Assembly (NCBI RefSeq): GCF_008369295.1
Contig: NZ_VOBG01000002.1
Coordinates: forward strand, 186,001 to 250,000
Source: Pseudomonas sp. ANT_H4
Lineage (GTDB): Bacteria; Pseudomonadota; Gammaproteobacteria; Pseudomonadales; Pseudomonadaceae
Reading direction: 5' to 3'
DNA: 64,000 nt
Shown here: positions 1-9,179 of the stretch, piece after piece
How the letters are laid out: the number at the start of each line of letters is the position of its first letter
How positions within the stretch are numbered: position 1 is the first letter of the stretch
Notes under the pieces: generated by a model
The model's input: the letters and a program-made list of their open reading frames with translations, nothing else
What the model was told of the DNA's origin: nothing
The model's database searches: none
Translations under genes and position numbers: made by a program

Positions 1-1
1 T

Positions 2-1180
2 GAAGCCCTCGGCCTTGCCGCCCGCGCCGCGCGTTCGATCTCCCGCGCCGGCCAGAACGGGACCGTTCAGGCATTCAGCACCCAGGACGTGACGCAACTG
101 TATGGCCCGGATAACCCGCTGGAAGTGATCAGCCGCGCAGAAAAGGTTGAGTTGCTCAAGCGTGTAGATGCCGCGACCCGTGCCCTGGACCCGCGTATCC
201 AGCAAGTGACCGTGAGCATGGCCGGTGTCTGGGAACGGATTCTGGTGGCTTCCACCGACGGCAGCTTGGCGGCGGATGTGCGGCCGCTGGTGCGTTTCAA
301 CGTCAGTGTGATCGTCGAGCAGAGCGGTCGTCGCGAGCGCGGCGGACATGGCGGCGGCGGGCGTACGGATTATCGTTATTTTCTCACTGAAGACCGCGCC
401 ATGGGCTATGCCCGTGAAGCGCTGCGTCAGGCGCTGGTCAATCTGGAAGCTATTCCGGCACCCGCCGGCACCTTGCCGGTGGTACTGGGTTCCGGCTGGT
501 CGGGAGTGTTGCTTCACGAAGCGGTGGGCCACGGCCTGGAAGGTGACTTCAACCGCAAGGGCAGTTCGGCCTACAGCGGGCGTATGGGCGAGATGGTTGC
601 GTCCAAGCTTTGCACTATCGTCGATGACGGCACACTAGCCGGGCGTCGCGGTTCGCTGAGCATCGACGACGAAGGCACGCCTACCCAATGCACCACGTTG
701 ATCGAAAACGGTGTGCTCAAGGGCTATATGCAAGACAAGCTCAATGCCCGCCTGATGGGCGTGGCCCGCACCGGCAACGGCCGTCGCGAGTCCTACGCGC
801 ACTTGCCAATGCCGCGCATGACCAATACCTACATGCTCGCTGGCGAAAGCGACCCGGCGGAAATCATCGCTTCGGTGAAGCGCGGTATTTACTGCGCTAA
901 CCTCGGCGGCGGTCAGGTGGACATCACCAGCGGCAAGTTTGTGTTCTCCACCAGCGAGGCGTACTTGATCGAAAACGGCAAGATCACCGTGCCGGTCAAG
1001 GGTGCAACGTTGATTGGTAACGGTCCGGAAGCCATGAGCAAGGTGTCGATGGTCGGTAATGACTTGGCGCTGGACAGCGGGGTAGGGACGTGCGGCAAGG
1101 ATGGGCAGTCGGTGCCGGTGGGTGTTGGCCAGCCAACCCTGAAGATTGATGCGATCACCGTGGGTGGCACGGGGTCGTAA
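2..1180 (+). CDS. tldD: TldD metalloprotease subunit (5' truncated by window edge)
   Basis: This is the large C-terminal part, 392 residues, of TldD; the family is about 480 residues, so roughly the first 90 lie outside the window. TldD forms a cytoplasmic heterodimer with TldE/PmbA. The complex digests unfolded peptides and matures microcin B17 and CcdA in enterobacteria. The zinc-binding HExxxH motif is visible as HEAVGH at bases 515-532. The C-terminal half carries the glycine-rich segments typical of the family (for example [11 protein letters not shown]). The partner gene pmbA lies 0.7 kb downstream on the same strand, with yjgA inserted in the opposite direction between them, the arrangement I recall from P. 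aeruginosa. The identification is firm; the true start cannot be seen. Confidence 0.96.
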   Translation, partial: EALGLAARAARSISRAGQNGTVQAFSTQDVTQLYGPDNPLEVISRAEKVELLKRVDAATRALDPRIQQVTVSMAGVWERILVASTDGSLAADVRPLVRFNVSVIVEQSGRRERGGHGGGGRTDYRYFLTEDRAMGYAREALRQALVNLEAIPAPAGTLPVVLGSGWSGVLLHEAVGHGLEGDFNRKGSSAYSGRMGEMVASKLCTIVDDGTLAGRRGSLSIDDEGTPTQCTTLIENGVLKGYMQDKLNARLMGVARTGNGRRESYAHLPMPRMTNTYMLAGESDPAEIIASVKRGIYCANLGGGQVDITSGKFVFSTSEAYLIENGKITVPVKGATLIGNGPEAMSKVSMVGNDLALDSGVGTCGKDGQSVPVGVGQPTLKIDAITVGGTGS

Positions 1181-1191
1181 GAAGGGAGCTT

Positions 1192-1214
1192 CGGGTGGCG
1201 AAGGCCGCCACCCG
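1192..1214. terminator. Hairpin between convergent tldD and yjgA
   Basis: A perfect 9-bp inverted repeat, CGGGTGGCG and CGCCACCCG with a 5-base loop, sits 11 bases after the tldD stop and just before the yjgA stop. It is well placed to end both convergent transcripts, but neither side has a run of T, so intrinsic termination is only inferred. Confidence 0.45.
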
Positions 1215-1224
1215 GGGAAGAGGA

Positions 1225-1746
1225 TCAGCGCAGGCCGCGTTGAGTCTCGTCCAGCTCACGGATGTACTTGAAGATTTTACGGCCGGAAGCCGGTGGCTTG
1301 CTTTGCGCCAATTCGTGCTGGGCCTGACGGATCAGGGAGCGCAGTTGCTGACGGTCCGCATCGGGATACTCGATGACGAACTTCTCCAGGACACCGTCAT
1401 CGCCTGCGATCAGGCGATCACGCCAGCGTTCCAGGTTGTGGAAGCGTTCGTTGTACTGGCGAGTGGAGTTATCCAGTTGATCGAGCAAGCTCAGAATGGC
1501 GTCAGTGTCCTGGTCGCGCATCAGTTTGCCGATGAACATAAGGTGCCGTTTACGCGCGATATTCGCGGTGTGCTTGGGCGCATCGGTCAAAGCCCGGCGC
1601 AGAGCGTCGGTCAATGGCAGTTTTGCCAGCAAGTCAGGCTTGAGTGTTGTAAGGCGCTCGCCGAGGCCAACCAGAGCATGCAGCTCACGTTTGACCTGGG
1701 TTTTGCTTTTCTCCCCATCGAGGGAGTCGTCGTAAGAATCAACCAT
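1225..1746 (-). CDS. darP: Ribosome-associated protein DarP/YjgA (DUF615)
   Basis: A 173-residue, highly charged, helical protein of the YjgA family, recently renamed DarP. It associates with late 50S ribosomal assembly intermediates and helps mature the peptidyl-transferase centre. Family-typical segments are [14 protein letters not shown] near the N-terminus, the middle [20 protein letters not shown], and a C-terminal helix ending in [11 protein letters not shown]. The ATG at 1746 is preferred over an upstream in-frame TTG at 1761. The family begins near the VDSYDDS sequence, and the TTG has no ribosome-binding site. The gene lies convergent to tldD and divergent from pmbA, separating the two members of the protease pair. 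No signal peptide or membrane segment is seen. Confidence 0.93.
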   Translation of the reverse strand: MVDSYDDSLDGEKSKTQVKRELHALVGLGERLTTLKPDLLAKLPLTDALRRALTDAPKHTANIARKRHLMFIGKLMRDQDTDAILSLLDQLDNSTRQYNERFHNLERWRDRLIAGDDGVLEKFVIEYPDADRQQLRSLIRQAQHELAQSKPPASGRKIFKYIRELDETQRGLR

Positions 1747-1854
1747 GGTGGCAGTCCGCAAAGAAACGCCGCCATGATAACCAGTCGGGGGCCGCTTGTC
1801 CGGCCCGGTCGCTCGAAGGCCTTAACCGAAAGCAGAATTTGAGTGGAGAAAACC

Positions 1855-3201
1855 ATGAGTGCAGCCCAAAGCGTCGGTCCACAAGCATTACCGGCACTGC
1901 AGGAACAAGTCGAGCAGATCATTGCCGAGGCCAAGCGCCAGGGCGCCAGTGCCTGTGAAGTGGCGGTGTCCCTGGAGCAGGGGCTGTCGACGTCGGTGCG
2001 TCAGCGGGAAGTGGAAACCGTTGAATTCAATCGCGACCAAGGGTTTGGCATCACCTTGTATGTGGGCCAGCGCAAAGGCTCGGCCAGTACATCCGCCAGC
2101 GGCCCGGAGGCGATTCGCGAAACCGTTGCGGCTGCCCTGGCCATCGCCAAACACACTTCGGAAGACGAAGCCTCGGGCCTGGCCGATGCTGCCTTGATGG
2201 CTCGGGACCTGAAAGATTTCGATCTGTTTCACGCCTGGGACATCACCCCGGAGCAGGCCATTGAGCAGGCGTTGACCTGCGAAGCGGCGGCGTTTGATAC
2301 CGACAGCCGGATCAAGAACGCCGACGGTACTACCTTGAGTACCCACCAAGGCTGCCGTGTGTATGGCAATAGTCATGGTTTTATCGGTGGTTATGCGTCC
2401 ACGCGCCACAGTCTTAGCTGCGTGATGATCGCAGAAGCCGATGGTCAGATGCAGCGCGACTACTGGTACGACGTGAACCGTCGGGGCGAGTTGCTGGCTG
2501 ATCCGGCAAGCATCGGCCAGCGTGCAGCACAGCGGGCCGCGAGTCGTCTGGGCGCACGTCCGGTGCCGACTTGCGAAGTGCCGGTGCTGTTTTCCGCAGA
2601 ATTGGCTGGCGGTTTGTTCGGCAGCTTTCTGGGGGCGATTTCCGGTGGCAACTTGTATCGCAAGTCGTCGTTTCTTGAAGGCGCGATTGGCCAGAAGCTG
2701 TTCCCGGAATGGTTGACCCTGGATGAGCGTCCTCATTTGATGGGCGCCATGGGCAGTTCAGCGTTCGATGGCGATGGCCTGGCCACCTATGCCAAGCCAT
2801 TCGTCGAGAAAGGTGAGTTGGTCTCCTACGTGTTGGGTACTTACGGCGGGCGCAAGCTTGGCCTGCCAAGCACGGCCAACTCCGGAGGAGTTCACAATCT
2901 GTTTGTGACCCATGGCGACGAAGACCAGGCTGCGCTGTTGCGGCGCATGGGACGTGGACTGTTGGTCACTGAATTGATGGGCCATGGTTTGAATATGGTC
3001 ACCGGCGATTACTCCCGTGGCGCGGCGGGTTTCTGGGTAGAAAACGGCGAAATTCAATTCGCCGTCCAGGAAGTGACCATTGCCGGCAATATGCGCGACA
3101 TGTTCAAGCAGATTGTCGCGGTGGGAAATGATCTGGAACTGCGCAGCAACATTCGCACGGGCTCGGTGTTGATCGAGCGGATGACGGTCGCCGGCAGCTA
3201 A
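1855..3201 (+). CDS. pmbA: PmbA/TldE metalloprotease partner subunit
   Basis: This 448-residue protein is the TldE (PmbA) half of the TldD/TldE heterodimeric peptidase. TldE lacks the HExxxH metal site but completes the active chamber. Family features include the early segment ACEVAVSLEQGLSTSVRQRE, the middle RKSSFLEGAIGQKLFPEWLT, and the C-terminal LMGHGLNMVTGDYSRGAAGF. The start at ATG 1855 is chosen over an in-frame GTG at 1843. A GGAG lies 6-7 bases upstream of the ATG, and that GTG overlaps this site. A strong hairpin terminator follows the stop. Cytoplasmic; no signal peptide. Confidence 0.95.
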   Translation: MSAAQSVGPQALPALQEQVEQIIAEAKRQGASACEVAVSLEQGLSTSVRQREVETVEFNRDQGFGITLYVGQRKGSASTSASGPEAIRETVAAALAIAKHTSEDEASGLADAALMARDLKDFDLFHAWDITPEQAIEQALTCEAAAFDTDSRIKNADGTTLSTHQGCRVYGNSHGFIGGYASTRHSLSCVMIAEADGQMQRDYWYDVNRRGELLADPASIGQRAAQRAASRLGARPVPTCEVPVLFSAELAGGLFGSFLGAISGGNLYRKSSFLEGAIGQKLFPEWLTLDERPHLMGAMGSSAFDGDGLATYAKPFVEKGELVSYVLGTYGGRKLGLPSTANSGGVHNLFVTHGDEDQAALLRRMGRGLLVTELMGHGLNMVTGDYSRGAAGFWVENGEIQFAVQEVTIAGNMRDMFKQIVAVGNDLELRSNIRTGSVLIERMTVAGS

Positions 3202-3214
3202 GCCTGCGACGCTT

Positions 3215-3253
3215 GAAAAAAGCGCGCCCCCATTGGGAGGCGCGCTTTTTTTG
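3215..3253 (+). terminator. Intrinsic terminator after pmbA
   Basis: The inverted repeat AAAAAAGCGCGCC / GGCGCGCTTTTTTT with a short loop CCCATTGGGA is followed by T residues, a classic Rho-independent terminator. It lies 13 bases after the pmbA stop and separates pmbA from the Fur-controlled operon. Confidence 0.9.
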
Positions 3254-3292
3254 TGCCTGCAATACGGAAGGATTAGACGCTGCGCTTGTTTT

Positions 3293-3328
3293 GATTCTCA
3301 ATATCATTTAATAATAAATATCATTACC
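3293..3328 (+). promoter_or_regulatory. Tandem Fur-like boxes upstream of fagA
   Basis: Two overlapping windows resemble the 19-bp Fur box GATAATGATAATCATTATC. GATTCTCAATATCATTTAA at 3293-3311 matches at 11 of 19 positions, and AATAATAAATATCATTACC at 3310-3328 matches at 14 of 19. The nonamer AATATCATT is repeated at 3300-3308 and 3317-3325, 17 bp apart. The region is strikingly AT-rich for this genome and lies 16-50 bp before the fagA start. In P. aeruginosa the equivalent operon is Fur-repressed, which supports the reading. Confidence 0.8.
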
Positions 3329-3343
3329 GAATGAGCGTGGATC

Positions 3344-3731
3344 ATGATTTCTGTCCTGCATGAGGATCCCTACCTGGAAAGCTGGCGCTGGATGAGTCGT
3401 CAGATTCGTTGCGGTCTCGATCCTGATGAGCCGCGCCTGATCGAACACTATCTGAACGAAGGCCGATACCTGGTCTGTTGTACGGCGACTCATCCCTGGA
3501 CCATTGCTGAAACCTCATTGCGCCTGCTGCTGGACACCGCCGCCGACATCGCCTTGCCCTGGCACTGGCGATCCATGTGCCTGGATCAGGCCTGGCGCCC
3601 GCTGCGTGACCTGGAAAACCTTTCTCACTGTGCCTGCCGCCTCAAGCGCTGGCAGACCTTTGCCTGGCAATTGGCGACCTGCGAGTTGCTGCCGTCTATT
3701 TCTCACTCCGACTTGGTGCAAGGATCTTCCG

Positions 3732-3739
<8 letters not shown>
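3344..3739 (+). CDS. fagA: FagA, Fur-associated small protein
   Basis: This 131-residue protein matches FagA, the first gene of the iron-regulated fagA-fumC-orfX-sodA operon of Pseudomonas. Its biochemical function is not known. It is rich in Trp, Cys and Leu: HPWTIAETSLRLLLDTAADI in the middle, then a cluster with several cysteines (HCACRLKRW). No signal peptide or membrane span is apparent. It begins 16 bp after the second Fur-like box and its last 8 bases overlap the fumC start, which implies translational coupling. The ribosome-binding site is weak (GTGGATC before the ATG). Family identity rests on sequence memory plus the invariant context. Confidence 0.85.
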
Positions 3740-5108
<1,369 letters not shown>

Positions 5109-5135
5109 TTACCGACTCTGCTTTGGAGGCTCTCC

Positions 5136-5579
5136 ATGGAGCACTGGAAACGCACGATCGAAAGGGCTAATCACTGCTTTATGCAAGGCGAACTGGTGGA
5201 TGCTCGCGAGCATTACCTGCAAGCCCTGGCCTTGGCCCAAGTGTTGTTCGAGCGCTGGGGCGATGCCGACGAAGCGGTGGCGGCTTGTGTCATTTCCCAT
5301 CACAACCTGGCGGATCTGCACCTGCGCCTGAACCAGCCGGAGGAGAGCGCGGAGTACCTCTGCGCGATCCATCAGCGCCTGTTGCAGGCCATGCAGGACA
5401 CTCGCCTGACCCCGCAGTTGCGGGAAGCGGCGCTACGTCAGAGCAGCAAAACCTACGTCGAACTGTTGAATTTCATCAGCGATCACGGCGAGTACCCACG
5501 TACCCATCGTTTGCTGGGCAGCAATACGGCGCAACCGGATGCGTCGACCCGCAACAGCCCTTTTTATGGAGCACATTGA
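5136..5579 (+). CDS. Conserved helical protein between fumC and sodA (orfX)
   Basis: A 147-residue protein equivalent to the uncharacterised orfX (PA4469 type) of the fagA-fumC-orfX-sodA operon. The sequence is almost entirely amphipathic helix. Residues around 10-90 have a tetratricopeptide-like rhythm, for example [20 protein letters not shown] and [20 protein letters not shown]. This suggests a protein-protein interaction role, perhaps as a chaperone or adaptor for the neighbouring metalloenzymes; that is inference. GGAGG lies 6 bases before the ATG. The stop is 1 bp before the sodA start, so the two are probably translated together. No signal peptide. Confidence 0.85.
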   Translation: MEHWKRTIERANHCFMQGELVDAREHYLQALALAQVLFERWGDADEAVAACVISHHNLADLHLRLNQPEESAEYLCAIHQRLLQAMQDTRLTPQLREAALRQSSKTYVELLNFISDHGEYPRTHRLLGSNTAQPDASTRNSPFYGAH

Positions 5580-5580
5580 T

Positions 5581-6192
5581 ATGTCCTACACCTTGCCTGC
5601 CTTGCCTTACGCCTACGATGCCCTGGAACCGCATATCGATGCGCAAACCATGGAGATTCACTACACCAAACACCACCAGACCTACATCAATAATCTCAAT
5701 GCCGCAGTTGAGGGCACTGAGTGGGCGGGCTGGCCAGTGGAAAAACTGGTCTCCAGCGTCCAGCAATTGCCGGAAAAGTTGCGTGCTGCCGTGATCAATC
5801 AGGGCGGGGGACATGCTAACCACTCGCTGTTCTGGGCGGTGATGTCGCCCAAGGGCGGCGGTAAGCCAGGCGGCGCGCTGGGCAAGGCCATCGATGAGCA
5901 GTTGGGTGGTTTTGACAGTTTCAAGGAGGCGTTTACCAAGGCTGCGTTGACCCGTTTCGGCAGTGGCTGGGCCTGGTTGAGCGTGACTCCGCAAAAGACC
6001 CTGGTAGTGGAAAGCAGCGGCAACCAGGACAGCCCGCTGATGAATGGCAATACGCCGATCCTCGGCCTGGACGTTTGGGAGCACGCTTACTACTTGCTGT
6101 ACCAAAACCGCCGTCCCGAATATATCAACGCCTTCTATAGTGTTATCAACTGGCCGGAAGTTTCTGAGCGTTACCAGGCTGCGCTTGCTTAA
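5581..6192 (+). CDS. sodA: Superoxide dismutase, manganese type
   Basis: A 203-residue cytoplasmic superoxide dismutase of the Fe/Mn family. The four metal ligands are visible: His27, His81, Asp164 and His168 (LDVWEH). The [11 protein letters not shown] segment is the Mn-type version of a motif that in Fe-type enzymes reads more like AAQVWNH. The start is ATG 5581, 1 bp after the orfX stop, with GGAG 9 bases upstream inside orfX. As the last member of the iron-starvation operon, it can replace Fe-SOD with a manganese enzyme when Fur repression is lifted. The family assignment is firm; metal preference is predicted from the motif and context. Confidence 0.96.
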   Translation: MSYTLPALPYAYDALEPHIDAQTMEIHYTKHHQTYINNLNAAVEGTEWAGWPVEKLVSSVQQLPEKLRAAVINQGGGHANHSLFWAVMSPKGGGKPGGALGKAIDEQLGGFDSFKEAFTKAALTRFGSGWAWLSVTPQKTLVVESSGNQDSPLMNGNTPILGLDVWEHAYYLLYQNRRPEYINAFYSVINWPEVSERYQAALA

Positions 6193-6230
6193 CGCTCTTT
6201 TCATAACAGGATCTAGATCTAAGGCCGACT

Positions 6231-7124
6231 ATGGGCACTGAAACACTGGCGATCAGCAGCGTGCGAATGTTCCGTTATGCGTTTGGCTCGCTGTTGCTGT
6301 TGGCGGGAATTGCATTGCTGGTGGCTCAAGGGCTGGCCTGGCTGGATCTGGAACCGCGTATCCTGCGCGCCCTGCAAGGCGGGGCCATCTGTGCCCTGGG
6401 CACGGCGCTGGGCGCGGTGCCGGTATTGGTGATCCGTCGGATGCCGCTGGCGGTGAGTGATACGTTGCTGGGTTTCGGCGCCGGCGTGATGTTGGCCGCG
6501 ACGGCGTTCTCGCTGATCGTGCCCGGCATCGCTGCTGCCGAAAACCTCGGGCTGACACCTTGGGCCGCCAGTGGTCTGATCAGCTTTGGCATCATGCTGG
6601 GCGCTTTCGGGCTGTTTCTGGTGGATCGCAAGGTTTCCGGTACCAGCGCGGAAACGCTGGTGGGCACGCCGGAAAAACCGGTAATCGCGCCGCGTATCTG
6701 GCTGTTCGTATTCGCCATCATCGCCCATAACATTCCCGAAGGCATGGCGGTGGGGGTTTCGGCAGGTGGCGGCATGCCAGACGCCGACAGCCTGGCCATG
6801 GGCATCGCCCTGCAGGACGTACCGGAAGGGCTGGTGATTGCACTGGTGCTGGCCGGGGCAGGGATGTCGCGGGTCAAGGCGTTCCTGATTGGTGCGGCAT
6901 CCGGGTTGGTAGAGCCGGTATTCGCGGTGCTCTGCGCTTGGCTGGTGAGCCTGGCTGAGGTGCTATTGCCGTTGGGCTTGGCGCTGGCCGCGGGGGCGAT
7001 GCTATTGGTGGTGACTCACGAAGTGATTCCCGAATCGCGGCGCAATGGCCATGACAAGCTCGCCAGTTTGGGGCTGTGTATTGGGTTTTGTTTGATGATG
7101 GTGATGGATACAGCGTTGGGGTGA
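6231..7124 (+). CDS. ZIP-family (GufA-like) divalent metal transporter
   Basis: A 297-residue inner-membrane protein with about eight hydrophobic helices and the two ZIP metal-path motifs, HNIPEGMAVGV in the middle helix and LQDVPEGLVIAL in the next. The QDxPEG form of the second motif is typical of GufA-type bacterial members. ZIP proteins move zinc, iron or manganese into the cytoplasm. The gene begins 38 bp after the sodA stop with AAGG before the ATG and no terminator between them, so it may be read through from the Fur-controlled operon. Metal import next to Mn-SOD would make sense, but substrate is not determinable here. Confidence 0.88.
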   Translation: MGTETLAISSVRMFRYAFGSLLLLAGIALLVAQGLAWLDLEPRILRALQGGAICALGTALGAVPVLVIRRMPLAVSDTLLGFGAGVMLAATAFSLIVPGIAAAENLGLTPWAASGLISFGIMLGAFGLFLVDRKVSGTSAETLVGTPEKPVIAPRIWLFVFAIIAHNIPEGMAVGVSAGGGMPDADSLAMGIALQDVPEGLVIALVLAGAGMSRVKAFLIGAASGLVEPVFAVLCAWLVSLAEVLLPLGLALAAGAMLLVVTHEVIPESRRNGHDKLASLGLCIGFCLMMVMDTALG

Positions 7125-7134
7125 AGTGAGGATC

Positions 7135-7161
7135 TGTGGCGAGGGAGCTTGCCCCCTCGTC
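7135..7161. repeat. REP-like palindrome between the ZIP gene and ptsO
   Basis: The sequence CTGTGGCGAGGGAGCTTGCC followed by CCCTCGTCA is a slightly degenerate copy of the GTGGCGAGGGAGCTTGCTCCC family of palindromic repeats, common between genes in P. fluorescens-group genomes. It lies between two convergent genes and its stem GAGGG/CCCTC could also weaken read-through. Confidence 0.65.
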
Positions 7162-7169
7162 AGTGGGGC

Positions 7170-7442
7170 TTACTCGCCCTCGTCAAAGTAGTTATTGATC
7201 AACTTCACCAGCGCATCCAGAGCTTCTTGCTCCTGCTCGCCTTGCGTCTTCAGATGAATCATGGTGCCTTTGCCCGCAGCCAGCATCATCATCGCCATGA
7301 TGCTTTTGCCGTCGACCGTGGATTCCGGGGTACGCCCGACCCTGATCTGGCAGGGAAACTGCCCCGCGACGCCGACGAACTTGGCCGAGGCCCGGGCGTG
7401 TAAGCCCAGTTTGTTGATGATTTCAATTTCCAGAGCGGGCAT
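7170..7442 (-). CDS. ptsO: NPr, HPr-like phosphocarrier of the nitrogen PTS
   Basis: A 90-residue HPr-fold protein. The phosphorylatable histidine is His15 in NKLGLHARASAKFV, and the regulatory-loop segment GKSIMAMMMLAAGKGT follows, where classical HPr carries a regulatory serine. NPr receives phosphate from EI-Ntr (PtsP) and passes it to PtsN. It is a regulatory relay linking nitrogen, carbon and potassium balance rather than a sugar carrier. The gene is the last of the minus-strand row that includes rpoN, hpf, ptsN and rapZ, starting 16 bp after the rapZ stop. Confidence 0.95.
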   Translation of the reverse strand: MPALEIEIINKLGLHARASAKFVGVAGQFPCQIRVGRTPESTVDGKSIMAMMMLAAGKGTMIHLKTQGEQEQEALDALVKLINNYFDEGE

Positions 7443-7458
7443 CGCGGGGGTGTTCCTT

Positions 7459-8316
7459 TCAGCTAAGGTCGCGGTGGCGAACCTGGACGTTCTTGAGGGT
7501 TTGCTGCAAAACCTGGCCGAGGCGCTCGGTCAGATACACAGAGCGGTGGTGCCCGCCGGTGCAGCCAATGGCGATGGTGACATAGGCTCGGTTGCTGGCG
7601 GCAAAGCGCGGCAGCCATTTGAGCAGGTAGCTGGAAATGTCCTGGAACATATCCTCGACATCCGGTTGCGCCGCCAGATACTCGGCTACGGGTTGGTCGA
7701 GTCCCGACTGATCACGTAGTTCCGGCTTCCAGTACGGGTTGGGCAGGCAGCGCACGTCGAACACCAGGTCGGCGTCCACTGGCATGCCCCGCTTGAAGCC
7801 AAAAGACTCCACTAGGAACGCCGTGCCAGGTTCTGGCTGGTTCAACAGGCGCAACTTGATGGTATCGCGCAGTTGATACAGGTTCAGGCTGGTGGTGTTG
7901 ATCTTCAGGTCGGCCAGGTCAATGATCGGCCCCAGCAGCTTGGTTTCGTCTTCGATGGCTTCTGCCAGCGAGCGGTTGGCGCTGCTCAGAGGGTGACGAC
8001 GACGAGTTTCTGAAAAACGCTTGAGCAGGGTTTCTTCGTCTGCATCCAGGTACAACACGTCGCAATGAATGTGTTTGCCGCGCACCTCCTCAAGCAATTC
8101 CGGGAATCGCGTTAGGTGGCTGGGCAGGTTGCGGGCGTCGATGGATACAGCGACCAGCGGCTGTGCCAGTTCGGTGTGGATCAACGCGCGCTCAGCCAGT
8201 TCAGGCAGCAAACCGGCCGGCAGGTTGTCGATGCAATAGAAGCCATTGTCCTCAAGCACATTGAGGGCAGTACTTTTACCTGAGCCGGAGCGGCCGCTGA
8301 CGATGATCAAACGCAT
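7459..8316 (-). CDS. rapZ: RapZ, RNase adapter protein
   Basis: A 285-residue protein of the RapZ/YvcJ family. The N-terminal half has a Walker A motif GRSGSGKST at about residues 8-16. The C-terminal half ends in the conserved RNA-binding and glucosamine-phosphate-sensing region including [13 protein letters not shown]. In E. coli RapZ delivers the small RNA GlmZ to RNase E and so controls GlmS. In Pseudomonas that RNA circuit is not established, but the gene keeps the same position between ptsN and ptsO. It starts 2 bp after the ptsN stop, so co-translation is likely. Confidence 0.95.
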   Translation of the reverse strand: MRLIIVSGRSGSGKSTALNVLEDNGFYCIDNLPAGLLPELAERALIHTELAQPLVAVSIDARNLPSHLTRFPELLEEVRGKHIHCDVLYLDADEETLLKRFSETRRRHPLSSANRSLAEAIEDETKLLGPIIDLADLKINTTSLNLYQLRDTIKLRLLNQPEPGTAFLVESFGFKRGMPVDADLVFDVRCLPNPYWKPELRDQSGLDQPVAEYLAAQPDVEDMFQDISSYLLKWLPRFAASNRAYVTIAIGCTGGHHRSVYLTERLGQVLQQTLKNVQVRHRDLS

Positions 8317-8318
8317 GA

Positions 8319-8783
8319 TTACTGCCCGTTCTGCTCTTCCAGGACGACCTGATACAACGCTTCATTACTGGAGGCGCTACGCAGTTTTTCGCGTACTTCT
8401 TTGCGGTCGAGCATGCTGGCGATCTGCCGGAGCAGTTCCAGGTGCGCATCGGTGGCCGCTTCCGGGACCAGCAGAACGAACAGCAGGTCTACCGGGGCGC
8501 CGTCGATGGCGTCGAAATCGATAGGAGCGTCCAGGTGCAGCAAGGCGCTGACTGGAGACTCGCAACCTTTAAGGCGGCAATGGGGGATGGCGATGCCGTT
8601 ACCAAAACCGGTCGAACCCAGTTTTTCACGGGCAATCAGAGCCTCAAAGACATCTTGCGTCTTCAGATTAGGCACTTCGCGGCCGATCAGATTGGCAATT
8701 TGTTCGAGGGCGCGCTTTTTACTGCCGCCCGGCACGTTCATGAGGGAACGGCCGGGGGTCAGGATATTTTCGAGTCGGATCAT
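8319..8783 (-). CDS. ptsN: PtsN, EIIA-Ntr regulatory phosphotransferase
   Basis: A 154-residue EIIA domain protein of the fructose/mannitol fold. The phosphate-accepting histidine is His68 in [11 protein letters not shown]. It is the final acceptor of the PtsP-PtsO-PtsN chain. In its phospho or dephospho form it modulates potassium transport, sigma-54-dependent promoters and polyhydroxyalkanoate or catabolic regulation in pseudomonads. It sits between hpf (12 bp gap) and rapZ (2 bp gap) and near rpoN, the usual proteobacterial order. Confidence 0.96.
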   Translation of the reverse strand: MIRLENILTPGRSLMNVPGGSKKRALEQIANLIGREVPNLKTQDVFEALIAREKLGSTGFGNGIAIPHCRLKGCESPVSALLHLDAPIDFDAIDGAPVDLLFVLLVPEAATDAHLELLRQIASMLDRKEVREKLRSASSNEALYQVVLEEQNGQ

Positions 8784-8795
8784 GGGTTGGGAGTG

Positions 8796-9104
8796 TTAAC
8801 GACCGGTTGCGCCCTGGAGGAGGCTCTGGGTCTTTTCCTTATGCTTTTTGAGTTGGCGATCCAGCTTGTCAGTCAGCAGGTCAATGGCGGCATACATGTC
8901 TGAATGCTCGGCATTGGCGACGACTTCCCCGCCGGGGATATGCAGGGTGGCTTCGATTTTCTGCAGCAGCTTCTCGACGGTCATCGTGACTTGCACGTTG
9001 GTTATCTTGTCGAAATGCCGTTCCAATCGGTCGAGTTTTTCGCCGATGTAGGTGCGCAGGGGGTCGGTAACTTCCAGTTGGTGTCCACTGATGTTGACTT
9101 GCAT
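8796..9104 (-). CDS. hpf: Hibernation promoting factor, short form
   Basis: A 102-residue short-type HPF (YhbH). It binds the 30S subunit in stationary or starved cells and promotes 100S ribosome dimers. The N-terminal MQVNISGHQLEVTDPLRTYI and the middle EATLHIPGGEVVANAEHSDM are family hallmarks, and a basic C-terminal helix (KLDRQLKKHKEKTQ) follows. The start at 9104 is fixed by AAGGAG 7 bases upstream and the family N-terminus, although the frame is open further back. It lies 75 bp after rpoN. Confidence 0.95.
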   Translation of the reverse strand: MQVNISGHQLEVTDPLRTYIGEKLDRLERHFDKITNVQVTMTVEKLLQKIEATLHIPGGEVVANAEHSDMYAAIDLLTDKLDRQLKKHKEKTQSLLQGATGR

Positions 9105-9179
9105 ACAGCTTCTCCTTCGTTGCCAGTGCATAAAGCGGCAGGCAGAAATGCCTGCCACTGGAACGCTGTGGCTAGCCCG

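Noticed and set aside
3504..3731. N-terminal extension of fumC into fagA
   Set aside because: The extension lies entirely within fagA, is out of family length, and ATG 3732 has an excellent ribosome-binding site.
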